Assembly (NCBI RefSeq): GCF_000378625.1
Contig: NZ_KB905165.1
Coordinates: 186,001-250,000, forward strand
DNA length: 64,000 nt
Reading direction: 5' to 3'
DNA from: Colwellia piezophila ATCC BAA-637
GTDB lineage: Bacteria; Pseudomonadota; Gammaproteobacteria; Enterobacterales; Alteromonadaceae
Shown here: positions 28,012 to 36,944 of the stretch, in pieces
Layout of the letters: each line of letters begins with the position of its first letter
How positions within the stretch are numbered: the stretch's first letter is position 1
Made by a program: the position numbers and the translations under genes
The notes under the pieces: generated by a model
Told to the model about the DNA's origin: nothing
The model's input: only the letters and a program-made list of their open reading frames with translations
The model's database searches: none

Positions 28012-28048
28012 TAGCTAAATAAATATCGTACCAACAATTGATAAAACT

Positions 28049-28087
28049 AAAAAAGCCAGTCCTTATAAATAAGGGCTGGCTTTTTTA
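28049..28087 (+). terminator. Rho-independent terminator of the zwf-eda unit
   Basis: AGCCAGTCCTTAT pairs with ATAAGGGCTGGCT (one G-U), with A-rich and T-rich flanks. It also faces the end of the convergent GYF_2 gene and may serve both. Confidence 0.93.
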
Positions 28088-28115
28088 TCTACTACATAGC
28101 TTTAGTCGGTAGCTA

Positions 28116-29042
28116 TTATAGATTTTCTTGTGCCATCTTCAAACGTTCTGCCATTGATAGAGGTTTATCTTTAGCTTTTTTAACTTCTACCTTCTCTACC
28201 TTATTTACTTTTTCTACTTTACTGTCACCTTTAAACACAGACTTCATCATGTTTTTCATACCATTAAAACCGTCTTTGGCACTATGGTTAGCTTCATATG
28301 TTTCATATGAAGTGGATTGAGACGCTGTTTTTTCTGCTTTTTTAGTTACAGTGCTAGGGCTAACTTCAGGTGTTTTTGTTGCTTTATCGGCTTGTATAGG
28401 TGTTTTATCAACAGGTTCAGCACGCCTATGAGGTGTCGCTAACTTTTCTTGAGCAAGCTTGGCTTTACTTCCTTGCGCATTGTCAGCAAGTAACTTATTT
28501 TCAATAGCTGCCGCCAATGTTTTACTTTGATTACAAGAGGGCATAAAAATGTCATTTGAGTTCATCTTTTGCTCGAATTCGACCACTACCTCAGTCATTT
28601 CCTTTTCTGCGATATGAACAGCGCCTTTAATTTGAGATAACTTACGATTGATGTTGTTATATTTTTTCTCTATGTTATCAATAGCACCTTTAACATCATC
28701 ATTTAAGTTCTTGGTTAAGTCTTTATAACCTTTTATTTGTCGTTCAAGTTTACCAAGTGATGACAGGCTATGATTAATACTGTCGTCAATTGAGACTAAC
28801 TTTGCATCCAATCGCGATTTCTTTGCTAAAAATTTATCAGATATTTCTTTTGGAATGAGTGGTACTTGTTCTGTAGGGGGGATTATATCAACAAACTCAC
28901 TAATACAATTGACTGGCTTCCACTGAGTAAATGAAGGGTGCCAGCCATACACATTAGGATTACTGGTTAAATAATCTATTGCTTCGACTAAATCTAATGG
29001 CGCCGTTACTTGACCATTATTTGAAAAAAACCATTTTGTCAT
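28116..29042 (-). CDS. GYF_2-domain protein with long coiled coil (paralogue 1)
   Basis: The 308-residue soluble protein opens with a GYF_2 (DUF4339-like) domain (1-52): the KWFFSNNGQVTAP segment, WHPSFTQWKPV and a final EF pair. A predicted coiled coil follows (about 70-160, heptad-like with many Lys, Asp and Leu), then a low-complexity Lys/Thr/Ser region (210-260) and a Lys/Val-rich tail ending in KPLSMAERLKMAQENL. GYF domains bind proline-rich peptides in eukaryotes; bacterial GYF_2 is often fused to membrane domains, but none is present here. It is 82 bp downstream of a shorter paralogue. Function unknown. Confidence 0.8.
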   Translation of the reverse strand: MTKWFFSNNGQVTAPLDLVEAIDYLTSNPNVYGWHPSFTQWKPVNCISEFVDIIPPTEQVPLIPKEISDKFLAKKSRLDAKLVSIDDSINHSLSSLGKLERQIKGYKDLTKNLNDDVKGAIDNIEKKYNNINRKLSQIKGAVHIAEKEMTEVVVEFEQKMNSNDIFMPSCNQSKTLAAAIENKLLADNAQGSKAKLAQEKLATPHRRAEPVDKTPIQADKATKTPEVSPSTVTKKAEKTASQSTSYETYEANHSAKDGFNGMKNMMKSVFKGDSKVEKVNKVEKVEVKKAKDKPLSMAERLKMAQENL

Positions 29043-29124
29043 TGTAATTACTCTTATCGGTTAACTTTTATTTTTGTAATTAAGGTGAACTACTGTCAAA
29101 TTGCAATTGATACAGCGAAAACTA

Positions 29125-29556
29125 TTAATAGTCCGTTTTAATTACATTCGCTAAATTCTTCTGAAGAGCGGCGTATTGCTCTTCAATTTGTTTAACGACC
29201 ACGCTCACTTCTTCTGTTAACTTATGAGTGATTTGTCCATAATTATCTAACTCAGCATCTATTTCATATAAAGAATCTGCGGTGATTTTTATCGTTTTAT
29301 CAATGCGATCTAATGTGGTGATTAATTCTTTTTCTTCGCCAATAAAATCATCAATAAGGTCATTCGGTATTTTTATCGGTGGCGGAGGAGGGGTCATAAT
29401 TGCTTCGAATTCATCGATACAGTTCACAGGAACCCAATGGGTGTAAGATGGGTGCCAAGCATATAAGTCAGATTTTTTTGCAATTAACGCATTTGACTCT
29501 GTAAGCCCAAAAGGACCGGTAACTTCACCATTGTCAGAAAAAAACCATTTTTTCAT
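29125..29556 (-). CDS. GYF_2-domain protein with coiled coil (paralogue 2)
   Basis: This 143-residue protein shares the N-terminal GYF_2 module of its downstream neighbour (KWFFSDNGEVTGP, WHPSYTHWVPVNCIDEF), followed by a PPPPPI proline run (about 56-61) and a shorter coiled coil (70-140). It lacks the C-terminal tail. Even the ribosome region is shared (AGAGTAAT before the ATG in both), so the pair arose by tandem duplication. The proline run could be a ligand for its own or the neighbour's GYF domain; that is inference. Function unknown. Confidence 0.78.
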   Translation of the reverse strand: MKKWFFSDNGEVTGPFGLTESNALIAKKSDLYAWHPSYTHWVPVNCIDEFEAIMTPPPPPIKIPNDLIDDFIGEEKELITTLDRIDKTIKITADSLYEIDAELDNYGQITHKLTEEVSVVVKQIEEQYAALQKNLANVIKTDY

Positions 29557-29789
29557 AATAATTATTACTCTCTTTTATATTTTTGCCCCTGATTAAACGG
29601 GGTAACAATAATGACCTTTGTTATTTTTAATAGCGGGCCTTTTAGCTAAAACCATTTAACGTTAGGCAAAGCTAACAGTCAAGTGCTTTGTTATAAAGCT
29701 AAGCTATAGTCTTATATAACCTTTCCAAGCCCCCTTGTAAACACTGCGTAATGCCGATGTAATGTTTTGAGCCTAAGCGAACTAATATA

Positions 29790-30050
29790 TACCCATTACC
29801 ATTCAAGATGCTTTTTTCAGAGTGCTTGAGCTATTTCAATTCAAGGCGCTGTTATGAAATAATGGTTGTTCCATTATAAGTCATAGCAACGATGAAGTGA
29901 GGTTGCTCAAGCGCTTCTTTGATGGGTTTAAAAACGATTTAATCCGCGTTATTAATTTGAACAATGGAACAACCATTCTCTAAAATTAACGCCTTGCCTA
30001 AATCGTTTTTAACTCCCACTGAAATCGAGCACTTTGAATGGTAACGGGTA
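29790..30050 (-). mobile_element. MITE copy D (261 bp), two back-to-back hairpins
   Basis: Ends TACCCATTACCATTCAAGAT and, reversed, TACCCGTTACCATTCAAAGT are near-identical inverted repeats. The right half folds on family rules: 29924-29941 pairs with 29999-30017 (AAAACGATTTA type), TTAATTT (29952-29958) with AAATTAA (29983-29989), and an AATGG-AACAA-CCATT apex. The left half holds a second, inverted unit with its own AATGG-TTGTT-CCATT apex. Flanks are ATA and TAA, so a 3-bp duplication is not clear. It lies in the 626-bp gap between the GYF_2 genes and rne. Confidence 0.83.
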
Positions 30051-30124
30051 TAAGTCACCTAAGATACAGTGTTTTACCGCCATTGACTAAATTCATTTAC
30101 CATAATCACGGGGCAGGGAAAGAC

Positions 30125-30160
30125 AAAAAAAAACCAGTTATAATTTATATAACTGGCTTT
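30125..30160 (-). terminator. Rho-independent terminator of rne
   Basis: CCAGTTATA pairs with TATAACTGG, loop ATTTA. Read on the minus strand the stem is followed by nine T, 23 bp beyond the rne stop. Confidence 0.92.
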
Positions 30161-30182
30161 TAAATTTACGAAACGCGTTTTG

Positions 30183-33100
30183 TTATGGCTTGGTAGCCTG
30201 CGCGGTACTGCGGTTTACTATATCTGCGACTATAGCGGTTCTACCTGATGACTGATGGGCTAAACGTTCGCTATCTGCCATAGAGTTTGTTGGGATCTCT
30301 TTAATGGTGGTGATAGTCTCTGTTTTGGTCATAGGGGCTGTTGCACGGCCCGATAGACGGTTTGCCTTTTTCACCTGTCTTGCTAACTTTTTGTCTTTAG
30401 GTGCAGACTTTTTAGTTGCTGGAGCTACTTTCTTAGCCTTAACCACTTTAACCTCTGACTCTACAACTTCGCTTACCACAGGTTCAGTTGCTTGAACTTC
30501 AACAATAGGCTCTACTGTTGCTGCTACAGCATCAGCTTTGACTTCAGTGTTAACTTCAGCTTCAACCTTAGGTAAAGTCTCAGTAGGCGCTACCATTGCT
30601 TCTTTTTGCTCTAAAGGTAATTCTTGTTGAACTTCAGTGGTAGGTTGAACAACGTCTGCTACTGCAGTTACTTCTTCAACTTTAGTCTCTACAACAGGCT
30701 CGTCAACTACAACAACAGGTTCTTCAACTTTAGTTTCTACAACAACAGGTTGTTCAATTTTAGTCTCTACAACAACAGGTTCTTCAATTACTGTAGTTGT
30801 TTCAGTGGCTTGAACCGCAACTTGCTCGACTTCAACAACAGGAGTCTCTACTGTAGCCACTTCACTTACAACAGCTGTAATCGTTTGTTGTTCAGTCGTT
30901 TGGCTATTAACTTCAGCTGAAGATGGGTAACGTGCTGTTACTGATTCATCGGTAGTAACATTATCACCAGTTAACGCTGCACTATCAGTTTCGTTGTTAT
31001 TACGACGACGACGCTGACCATTGCCTCTAAGATGTCTAGGAGAACGTCTATTACGTGGGCGCTCTTCGTTAGTTGTAGCATTTTCTACCACAGGGTTAGC
31101 TATCTGCTCGACGTCACTGGTGTTAACTGCAGTTATCGCTTCAGTGGTTTCTACAGGCTTATCTGATTGAAGACGTATTTTCTTACGGCTTGTTCTACGT
31201 TGGCGACGCTCAGTAACTTTCTCTTCTTTGACAACGTTCTCTCTATCAATGTTGTCATTTTTACGAGCTGGTCTCTTCGGCTTACTCTGTTCTTCATCAC
31301 GATTAGGGCGAGGACTTCTTGATTGAGTCGCTTTATTTTCAGGATGACTGGTGGTGTTTTCACCGCTTCGTTCACCGTTTCGTTCATTACGTTCAGGGCG
31401 GTTGCGATTACCACTACGGTTATTACGACGTTTACCTTGTTGGCTATCGCGTCTACTTTGTGGGCGTCTAGGTTTTTGAGTTGTCTCGGTTTCCTTAACT
31501 TCTTCCTTTACTTCTTCAGTAACAAAAAGGCTTTTCAACCAAGAAAAGAAGCCGGCAGGCTTAGTTTCTTTGACACTAACTTTAGCTTCTGCGTTTACAG
31601 TTTTAGGCTTAGGAGCACGAGTAGGTGCAGTCATTCCTTGGATTAAAGGCTGATCAGGCTTCACTGTAGTTTTATCAAATTTAGGCATTCTAGCTTCTTC
31701 AAGTTCAGCTTTTTTTACCGGTAATTCATAACTTGCTTCTTCGACAGTTTCATCATTTTTAACACGCAGTACTTCGTATTGTGGTGTATCCATATGCGGA
31801 TTAGGAATGATTAAAACTCTGACATTATGATGTTTTTCAACATGCATAACAGAGCGACGTTTTTCATTTAATAAGTAAGTGGCAACGGGTACAGGAACTT
31901 GTGCTTGTACCTGTAGGGTATTGTCTTTAATGGCTTCTTCTTCCATTAAACGTAAGATAGATAAAGCTAAAGATTCAACACCACGTACATGACCAGTACC
32001 ACTACAACGAGGGCATACACCTTGGCTTGTTTCACCGATAGAAGGACGCAAGCGTTGGCGAGACATTTCTAGTAAGCCAAAACGAGAGATTTTACCCAGT
32101 TGAATACGGGCTCTATCTTGGTGAACTGAATCACGCATTCTATTTTCAACTTCACGTTGGTGACGAACAGGGGTCATATCAATGAAATCAATAACGATTA
32201 AACCACCCAAATCACGTAAACGTAATTGACGAGCAATTTCTTCAGCTGCTTCTAAGTTGGTATTAAAAGCGGTTTCTTCAATGTCACTACCTTTGGTAGC
32301 ACGGGCTGAGTTGATATCAATCGAAGTCATCGCTTCGGTAGGGTCAATAACTATTGAACCACCAGAAGGTAGGCGAACTTCACGTTGAAATGCTGTTTCA
32401 ATTTGGGTTTCAATTTGGTAGTGGGTGAATAAAGGCACATCACTGCTGTAAAGTTTTATCTTGTTTAAGAAGTCAGGGCGCACTACTTCGATGTGTTTTT
32501 TAACACTTTCGAAAGTTTTAGGGCGATCAATTAATACTTCACCAATATCACGACGTAAATAGTCACGAATAGCGCGCAAAATAAGGTTTGTTTCTTGATG
32601 AATTAAGAAAGGAGCAGGGCGGGTTTTTCCTGCATCGCTAATGGCTTGCCAGTGCTGTAAAAGTACACTCAAATCCCATTGTAGCTCGTCGTAATCTTTA
32701 CCAACGCCTGCAGTTCTAACTATTAGACCCATGCCTTTAGGTAATTCTAACTTACTTAAAGAGGCTTTTAACTCGGTACGTTCATCACCTTCGATGCGAC
32801 GTGAAATACCACCGGCACGAGGGTTATTAGGCATTAATACTAAGTAACTACCGGCAAGACTAATAAAAGTGGTAAGAGCGGCACCTTTTTGGCCTCGTTC
32901 TTCTTTATCTATTTGCACGATAACTTCTTGGCCTTCACGAAGTACTTCTTTAATGTTGGGACGGCCTTGGAATGTATAGCCTTTAGGGAAGTACTCACGA
33001 GCAATTTCTTTCATGGGCAAGAAACCGTGGCGATCTGCACCATAATCAACGAAAGCAGCTTCTAAAGAAGGCTCGATGCGGGTGATTTTTGCTTTGTAAA

Positions 33101-33221
33101 TATTAGATTTTTTCTGTTCGTGACCTGGGCTCTCAATATCTAAATCGTAAAGCTTTTGACCATCTACTAGTGCTACGCGCAATTCTTCTGACTGGGTAGC
33201 GTTAATTAACATACGTTTCAT
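30183..33221 (-). CDS. rne: Ribonuclease E
   Basis: RNase E is the endonuclease that initiates mRNA decay, matures rRNA and tRNA and scaffolds the degradosome. In 1012 residues: S1 domain about 37-120; catalytic DNase I-like region with the metal Asp in [12 protein letters not shown] and VIDFIDM; Zn-link CPRCSGTGH (about 404-412); a membrane-targeting amphipathic helix [10 protein letters not shown] (about 555-565); Arg-rich RNA-binding stretches (595-730); then a disordered Val/Glu/Thr-rich tail with imperfect 11-residue repeats ([11 protein letters not shown] type, about 810-850). The tail length is typical but its repeats are lineage-specific. It is divergent from rluC as in E. coli. Confidence 0.96.
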   Translation of the reverse strand: MKRMLINATQSEELRVALVDGQKLYDLDIESPGHEQKKSNIYKAKITRIEPSLEAAFVDYGADRHGFLPMKEIAREYFPKGYTFQGRPNIKEVLREGQEVIVQIDKEERGQKGAALTTFISLAGSYLVLMPNNPRAGGISRRIEGDERTELKASLSKLELPKGMGLIVRTAGVGKDYDELQWDLSVLLQHWQAISDAGKTRPAPFLIHQETNLILRAIRDYLRRDIGEVLIDRPKTFESVKKHIEVVRPDFLNKIKLYSSDVPLFTHYQIETQIETAFQREVRLPSGGSIVIDPTEAMTSIDINSARATKGSDIEETAFNTNLEAAEEIARQLRLRDLGGLIVIDFIDMTPVRHQREVENRMRDSVHQDRARIQLGKISRFGLLEMSRQRLRPSIGETSQGVCPRCSGTGHVRGVESLALSILRLMEEEAIKDNTLQVQAQVPVPVATYLLNEKRRSVMHVEKHHNVRVLIIPNPHMDTPQYEVLRVKNDETVEEASYELPVKKAELEEARMPKFDKTTVKPDQPLIQGMTAPTRAPKPKTVNAEAKVSVKETKPAGFFSWLKSLFVTEEVKEEVKETETTQKPRRPQSRRDSQQGKRRNNRSGNRNRPERNERNGERSGENTTSHPENKATQSRSPRPNRDEEQSKPKRPARKNDNIDRENVVKEEKVTERRQRRTSRKKIRLQSDKPVETTEAITAVNTSDVEQIANPVVENATTNEERPRNRRSPRHLRGNGQRRRRNNNETDSAALTGDNVTTDESVTARYPSSAEVNSQTTEQQTITAVVSEVATVETPVVEVEQVAVQATETTTVIEEPVVVETKIEQPVVVETKVEEPVVVVDEPVVETKVEEVTAVADVVQPTTEVQQELPLEQKEAMVAPTETLPKVEAEVNTEVKADAVAATVEPIVEVQATEPVVSEVVESEVKVVKAKKVAPATKKSAPKDKKLARQVKKANRLSGRATAPMTKTETITTIKEIPTNSMADSERLAHQSSGRTAIVADIVNRSTAQATKP
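30670..30795 (-). repeat. In-gene repeat array in the RNase E tail
   Basis: Imperfect 33-36 bp units encode [22 protein letters not shown] and variants, 3-4 copies in tandem. The reading frame is kept. The array lies in the disordered scaffold region. Confidence 0.75.
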
Positions 33222-33909
33222 AGTTTGTCGGACTCATTTTTTAGTCACAACACACCATTTGCTTAGGACACAAAGCAATCTGTTTTTCTGCTAACAGCAG
33301 TTTGTCAACCTCACGGTTGTCAGGGTTAACCTGTCATAAAACCAAGTTAAGCTGTTATAAATTCTGATTGTTTCTAATATCACTGCCTTGACTTAAGTAG
33401 GCAATGCTAATGTATTTCTTTATGTGCTCAGCCTGTGTGCTGTGCAAAATACCAGATTATTCACTCCGGTATTATTTTATTATAATTGCTTTATGGTGCT
33501 GGGCTGATAACAAATGTTAAAAATGTTAAAACTGTTTATGCTTTTATGACAATCTACAACGGGTAAGTTACCAACTTGGTAATTTACTGTGTCAATTAAT
33601 GCAATAGGCCGTACTATCAATATGTCGTATTTTTATTTTGTTAACGCTAAGTTGTTGCAATTAACTAAATTTAATTTCGCATAGCGATGTGGCCGCAGTT
33701 TGCCTCTTACGTCTCTCTTTAAAGCTTCTAAGGTTACATTGTTACGTCGATTAGCCAGTTGCGAATCTTCTCGTAAGGCTACTTAATACGGTGTTAGCGT
33801 TAAATATCAACTAATAACCTTTTTATTATCCCACTATCTTCGTTTTTTAGCCAATAAAAAAGGCTGCTAATTGCATTTTTCACTAAATAAAATGTGTTAA
33901 ACTGCCCAT
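33222..33909. other. rne leader and rne-rluC divergent regulatory region
   Basis: This 688-bp spacer contains short hairpins just upstream of rne (CTGCT-AAC-AGCAG at 33288-33300; CAACC-TCAC-GGTTG at 33306-33319). They may belong to the rne 5' leader, which in E. coli mediates feedback by RNase E. A strong palindrome lies at 33563-33587. No coding frame was supported. Confidence 0.55.
33563..33587. promoter_or_regulatory. 25-bp interrupted palindrome (candidate operator)
   Basis: The core TTACCAA-C-TTGGTAA is a perfect 7-1-7 palindrome. The flanking GTAA/TTAC pair extends it with one mismatch. It lies about 340 bp from each start in the rne-rluC region. The regulator is not recognised. Confidence 0.4.
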
Positions 33910-35088
33910 ATGAAAGAATTTAACAGTCAAAAAGCCAATCACGTGCATAAAAATAAATCAAACCATCAACAACGTCCTGTTGTAAAAAAGACACAGCATG
34001 CCAACAAACCTGTTGTAAACAAGATAAAACATTCAAATAAGTCTGCTGTAAAAAAGACGCAGCAAGCAAATAAACCTGTGGTAAAAAAGACTCAGCATGA
34101 AAATAAAGCTGTTGAAAACACTGCGCAAGTTAAAAGTGTAGAAGAAGAAAGACCGAAAGTACGCTATATCACTATAGATAGTGAAGATGCAGGGCAACGT
34201 ATCGACAATTTTCTATTAAGAACCCTTAAAGGTGTTCCTAAAAGTCATCTTTATCGTCTTATGCGTAAAGGCGAAATAAGGGTTAATAAAAAACGTATCA
34301 AGCCTGTTTACAAATTATTGATAGATGATGTGGTACGTATTGCCCCTATTCGAGTGTCCGAGCAAAAAGATGCTGTTTCTACGGGGTTAAGTATTGTTGC
34401 CAATTTAGAGAAACAAATACTGTTCGAAGATGATAGATTAATTGTTATCAATAAGCCGTCTGGTATGGCTGTGCATGGCGGTAGCGGTTTAAGTTTTGGT
34501 TTGATTGAAGCACTCCGTGCGCTCAGACCTGAAGCGCGCATGTTAGAATTGGTACACAGATTAGACCGAGATACCTCGGGCTGTTTACTTGTCGCTAAAA
34601 AACGTTCGGCTTTGCGCAGTTTACATGAACAGTTTCGTGATAAAAATGTACAGAAATTTTATCACGCCTTAGTTAAAGGTCACTGGCCAACTAAGTTGAC
34701 GCGTGTTACCGAAGCGTTGAAGAAAAATGACTTGAAATCGGGTGAACGTGTTGTCGTTGTCGACAACCAAAATGGTAAAGAGTCTGAAACACGCTTTAGG
34801 GTGTTAGAGCGTTATCGCGGCGCAACCCTAGTAAGGGCTTTCCCAGTAACAGGCAGGACACATCAAATACGTGTTCACTGTCAAACGAGTGGCCACTCAA
34901 TTGCTATGGATGCAAAATATGGCCACGAAGAGTTTGATGAACAAATGAAGAGTAAAGGCTTAAAGCGATTATTCTTACATGCGGCTAGTATTGAATTTAC
35001 TCACCCTGTAACGGAGCAACGCATGAAAATTGAAGCGCCATTAGAGGTAAGTTTAGAGCGATTGTTATCTAAACTGGTAAAAGAATAG
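33910..35088 (+). CDS. rluC: 23S rRNA pseudouridine synthase RluC with repeat-rich N-terminal extension
   Basis: RluC makes pseudouridine at 955, 2504 and 2580 of 23S rRNA. From about residue 80 the 392-residue chain matches the family: S4 domain (AGQRIDNFLLRTLKG, about 90-104), catalytic Asp in HRLDRDTSGCLL, and the TGRTHQIRVHC block. E. coli RluC has 319 residues; the extra N-terminal ~75 residues consist of four Lys/Gln/Asn-rich 11-residue repeats (VVKKTQHANKP type), probably a basic RNA-binding tail. No alternative Met precedes the S4 domain, so the extension is likely real, although the ribosome site before the ATG is poor. Its stop overlaps the next gene's GTG by one base. Confidence 0.93.
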   Translation: MKEFNSQKANHVHKNKSNHQQRPVVKKTQHANKPVVNKIKHSNKSAVKKTQQANKPVVKKTQHENKAVENTAQVKSVEEERPKVRYITIDSEDAGQRIDNFLLRTLKGVPKSHLYRLMRKGEIRVNKKRIKPVYKLLIDDVVRIAPIRVSEQKDAVSTGLSIVANLEKQILFEDDRLIVINKPSGMAVHGGSGLSFGLIEALRALRPEARMLELVHRLDRDTSGCLLVAKKRSALRSLHEQFRDKNVQKFYHALVKGHWPTKLTRVTEALKKNDLKSGERVVVVDNQNGKESETRFRVLERYRGATLVRAFPVTGRTHQIRVHCQTSGHSIAMDAKYGHEEFDEQMKSKGLKRLFLHAASIEFTHPVTEQRMKIEAPLEVSLERLLSKLVKE

Positions 35089-35753
35089 TGCCGCTACCTG
35101 ATTATAAATTAGTTGTTTTTGACTGGGATGGCACCTTAATGGACTCTATTGGTAGGATAGTTTCGTCTATACAAGCTGCTGCTGGTCATTGTCAGTTAAC
35201 TATTCCAACCGTAAGGGCAGTTAAAGATATCATCGGTTTAAGTTTGCCCAAAGCACTTGGGCTTTTATTTCCCAATAGTGCAGAAGACAAAATAAAGGCT
35301 ATGGTTGAGCAATATAAATATCAATATGTCGAAGGGGACAATACGCCGACACCCTTATTCGAGGGTGCTGAGCAATTATTAATGGCACTTAAAGCAAGTG
35401 ATAAATTACTTGCTGTAGCGACAGGTAAAGGCAGGAAAGGCTTACAACGTGTTTTTTATGCAACTCAAACCGAGCATTTTTTCCATGCTTCACGCTGCGC
35501 TGATGAAACGAACTCTAAGCCTCATCCGCAAATGTTACTGAGTTTATTGACCGAACTTAATGTTTCTCCAGAACAAGCGGTTATGGTGGGTGATAGTCAT
35601 CATGATATGAAAATGGCTCAAGCCGCAGGGATTGATAGTATAGGTATTACTCTAGGTGTTCATAGCCGAGACGTTTTACAGAACTATCAGCCGATAGCTA
35701 TTGTTGATTCACTCGCCGAGCTACAACAAATATTATTATACCAAGTTGATTAA
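35088..35753 (+). CDS. HAD-family phosphatase (phosphoglycolate-phosphatase-like)
   Basis: This 221-residue hydrolase has HAD motif I DWDGTLMDS (12-20), motif II near AVATGKG, motif III Lys in SKPHPQML and motif IV MVGDSHHDM. The cap region is the small alpha-helical type found in Gph. The start is GTG, overlapping the rluC stop (TAGTG), so the two are translationally coupled, as often seen beside rluC in this order. The final codons TAC CAA GTT GAT TAA come from the left end of MITE copy C, so the native C-terminus has been replaced. Substrate unknown. Confidence 0.9.
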   Translation: MPLPDYKLVVFDWDGTLMDSIGRIVSSIQAAAGHCQLTIPTVRAVKDIIGLSLPKALGLLFPNSAEDKIKAMVEQYKYQYVEGDNTPTPLFEGAEQLLMALKASDKLLAVATGKGRKGLQRVFYATQTEHFFHASRCADETNSKPHPQMLLSLLTELNVSPEQAVMVGDSHHDMKMAQAAGIDSIGITLGVHSRDVLQNYQPIAIVDSLAELQQILLYQVD

Positions 35754-36050
35754 GTTCTTTCCCACTCAGCGAGAATTAAAGGGTTTAGAGGCAAGACATT
35801 GATTGAAGAGAATGGTTATTCAGGAGAATATGCTCCTGCATTCTCTATTAAGCTGCATCCATGCAGCGTCCTTGTCAAAATCAATAACGCCGCATATGAA
35901 CCCTTTAAACTCGCCTTTTGGGAGCTTACTCAATGCCCACTAACATCGTTAAATTTATTTGGTTTAGAATGACTAGACCTAAACAAATTTGCCTTGTAAT
36001 TGAACATTAAGTACAGCTCTGAGCTTGGAAGAAATTTAATCAAATTGGTA
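35739..36050 (+). mobile_element. MITE copy C (312 bp) with TTA target duplication, overlapping a gene end
   Basis: Left end TACCAAGTTGATTAAGTTC and, reversed, right end TACCAATTTGATTAAATTTC are matching inverted repeats; TTA flanks both sides (35736-35738, 36051-36053). Inside, 35769-35787 pairs with 35897-35914, and ATTGATT (35798-35804) with AATCAAT (35879-35885). The apex branches into GAGAATG/CATTCTC with AGGAG/CTCCT inside it, and a perfect GCTGCAT-CC-ATGCAGC hairpin. It occupies most of the gap between the HAD gene and maf. Confidence 0.9.
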
Positions 36051-36147
36051 TTACCTTCAACAGGGCGCATCTAACGCCTGTCAGTATTGAAGTAACAGTA
36101 GAAGAGGCGAGCACTCAATCAAAAGTGTTGCCTCTGTTCTAATGACA

Positions 36148-36750
36148 TTAGGTAGTTATTTTAGCTTGTTCAGCTAATACATCGATACCTTGTTGTTTTA
36201 ATAGTGTTACTAGCTTTATTAAAGGTAACCCTATCAAGGTATTTGGGTCATCACCTTCAAGTTTACTAAATAAACAAATACCCAAACCTTCACTTTTGAA
36301 ACTGCCTGCGCAGTTATAGGGCTGTTCGGCATGAAGATAATTTGTGATCTCCTCTAAACTCAGTTGATTAAAGTGAACGGTAAAAGGCTCAACTAAGGCC
36401 GCTATATTATCGTGTTCACTATCATAAACACAAAGGCCAGTATAAAAGGTTATGCTTTTACCACTAAACTTACTTAACTGAATAACAGCATTGTTAAAGT
36501 TATGCGGTTTTCCTAATATTTCGCCTTCACATACCGCGACTTGATCTGAACCTATTATAAGTGCCTTTGGGTGTAGCGGGCTCACCGCTTTTGCTTTTTC
36601 AATAGCCAGTCGCTGTACTAGCACTTGTGGAGATTCACCTTGTAGTGCAGTTTCATCGATATTAGGCCTGGCGCAGCTGAAAGGTAATTGCAGCTTTTCT
36701 AAAATTGTTTTACGAAACGGAGACGTGGAACCGAGAACTAAGGTTTTCAT
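36148..36750 (-). CDS. yceF: Maf/YceF-type nucleotide pyrophosphatase
   Basis: This is a Maf-fold house-cleaning enzyme; the YceF subgroup hydrolyses m7GTP to m7GMP. The 200 residues start MKTLVLGSTSPFRKTILEKL, the phosphate-binding SxSxxR loop (SGSTSPFR-like), followed by IDET, the catalytic-region GSDQV (about 66-70), LGKP and the KSITFYTGLCVYD strand. It is divergent from the yceD-rpmF operon, the usual neighbourhood of yceF. The start has no strong ribosome site but the N-terminus aligns well with the family. Confidence 0.92.
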   Translation of the reverse strand: MKTLVLGSTSPFRKTILEKLQLPFSCARPNIDETALQGESPQVLVQRLAIEKAKAVSPLHPKALIIGSDQVAVCEGEILGKPHNFNNAVIQLSKFSGKSITFYTGLCVYDSEHDNIAALVEPFTVHFNQLSLEEITNYLHAEQPYNCAGSFKSEGLGICLFSKLEGDDPNTLIGLPLIKLVTLLKQQGIDVLAEQAKITT

Positions 36751-36906
36751 AATTTGCCTTTAAAATTGTAATTTCTAGTAAAGTTGGTAAAATTATCAAT
36801 GTTGTTCATTTAAGGAGCAAACGCTGTCTAAATAAACAATTGTTATGTGATTATTGCTGTTATTGGGGCTATCTTGAGCTTTTAAACAAAATAGTGCAAT
36901 TTTCTT

Positions 36907-36935
36907 TTGACACTTGCCTATAGGGGCTATAATAT
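36907..36935 (+). promoter_or_regulatory. Near-consensus sigma-70 promoter of yceD-rpmF
   Basis: TTGACA (36907-36912) is followed by TAATAT (36930-36935) at 17 bp, or by the overlapping TATAAT (36928-36933) at 15 bp. Transcription should start near 36940-36943, only a few bases before the yceD ATG at 36945. Confidence 0.85.
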
Positions 36936-36944
36936 GCGCGCCTT

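Noticed and set aside
30624-30920. Asn/Phe/Tyr-rich repeat protein on the plus strand
   Set aside because: It is the mirror of the Val/Glu repeat tail of rne; periodicity comes from rne coding repeats.
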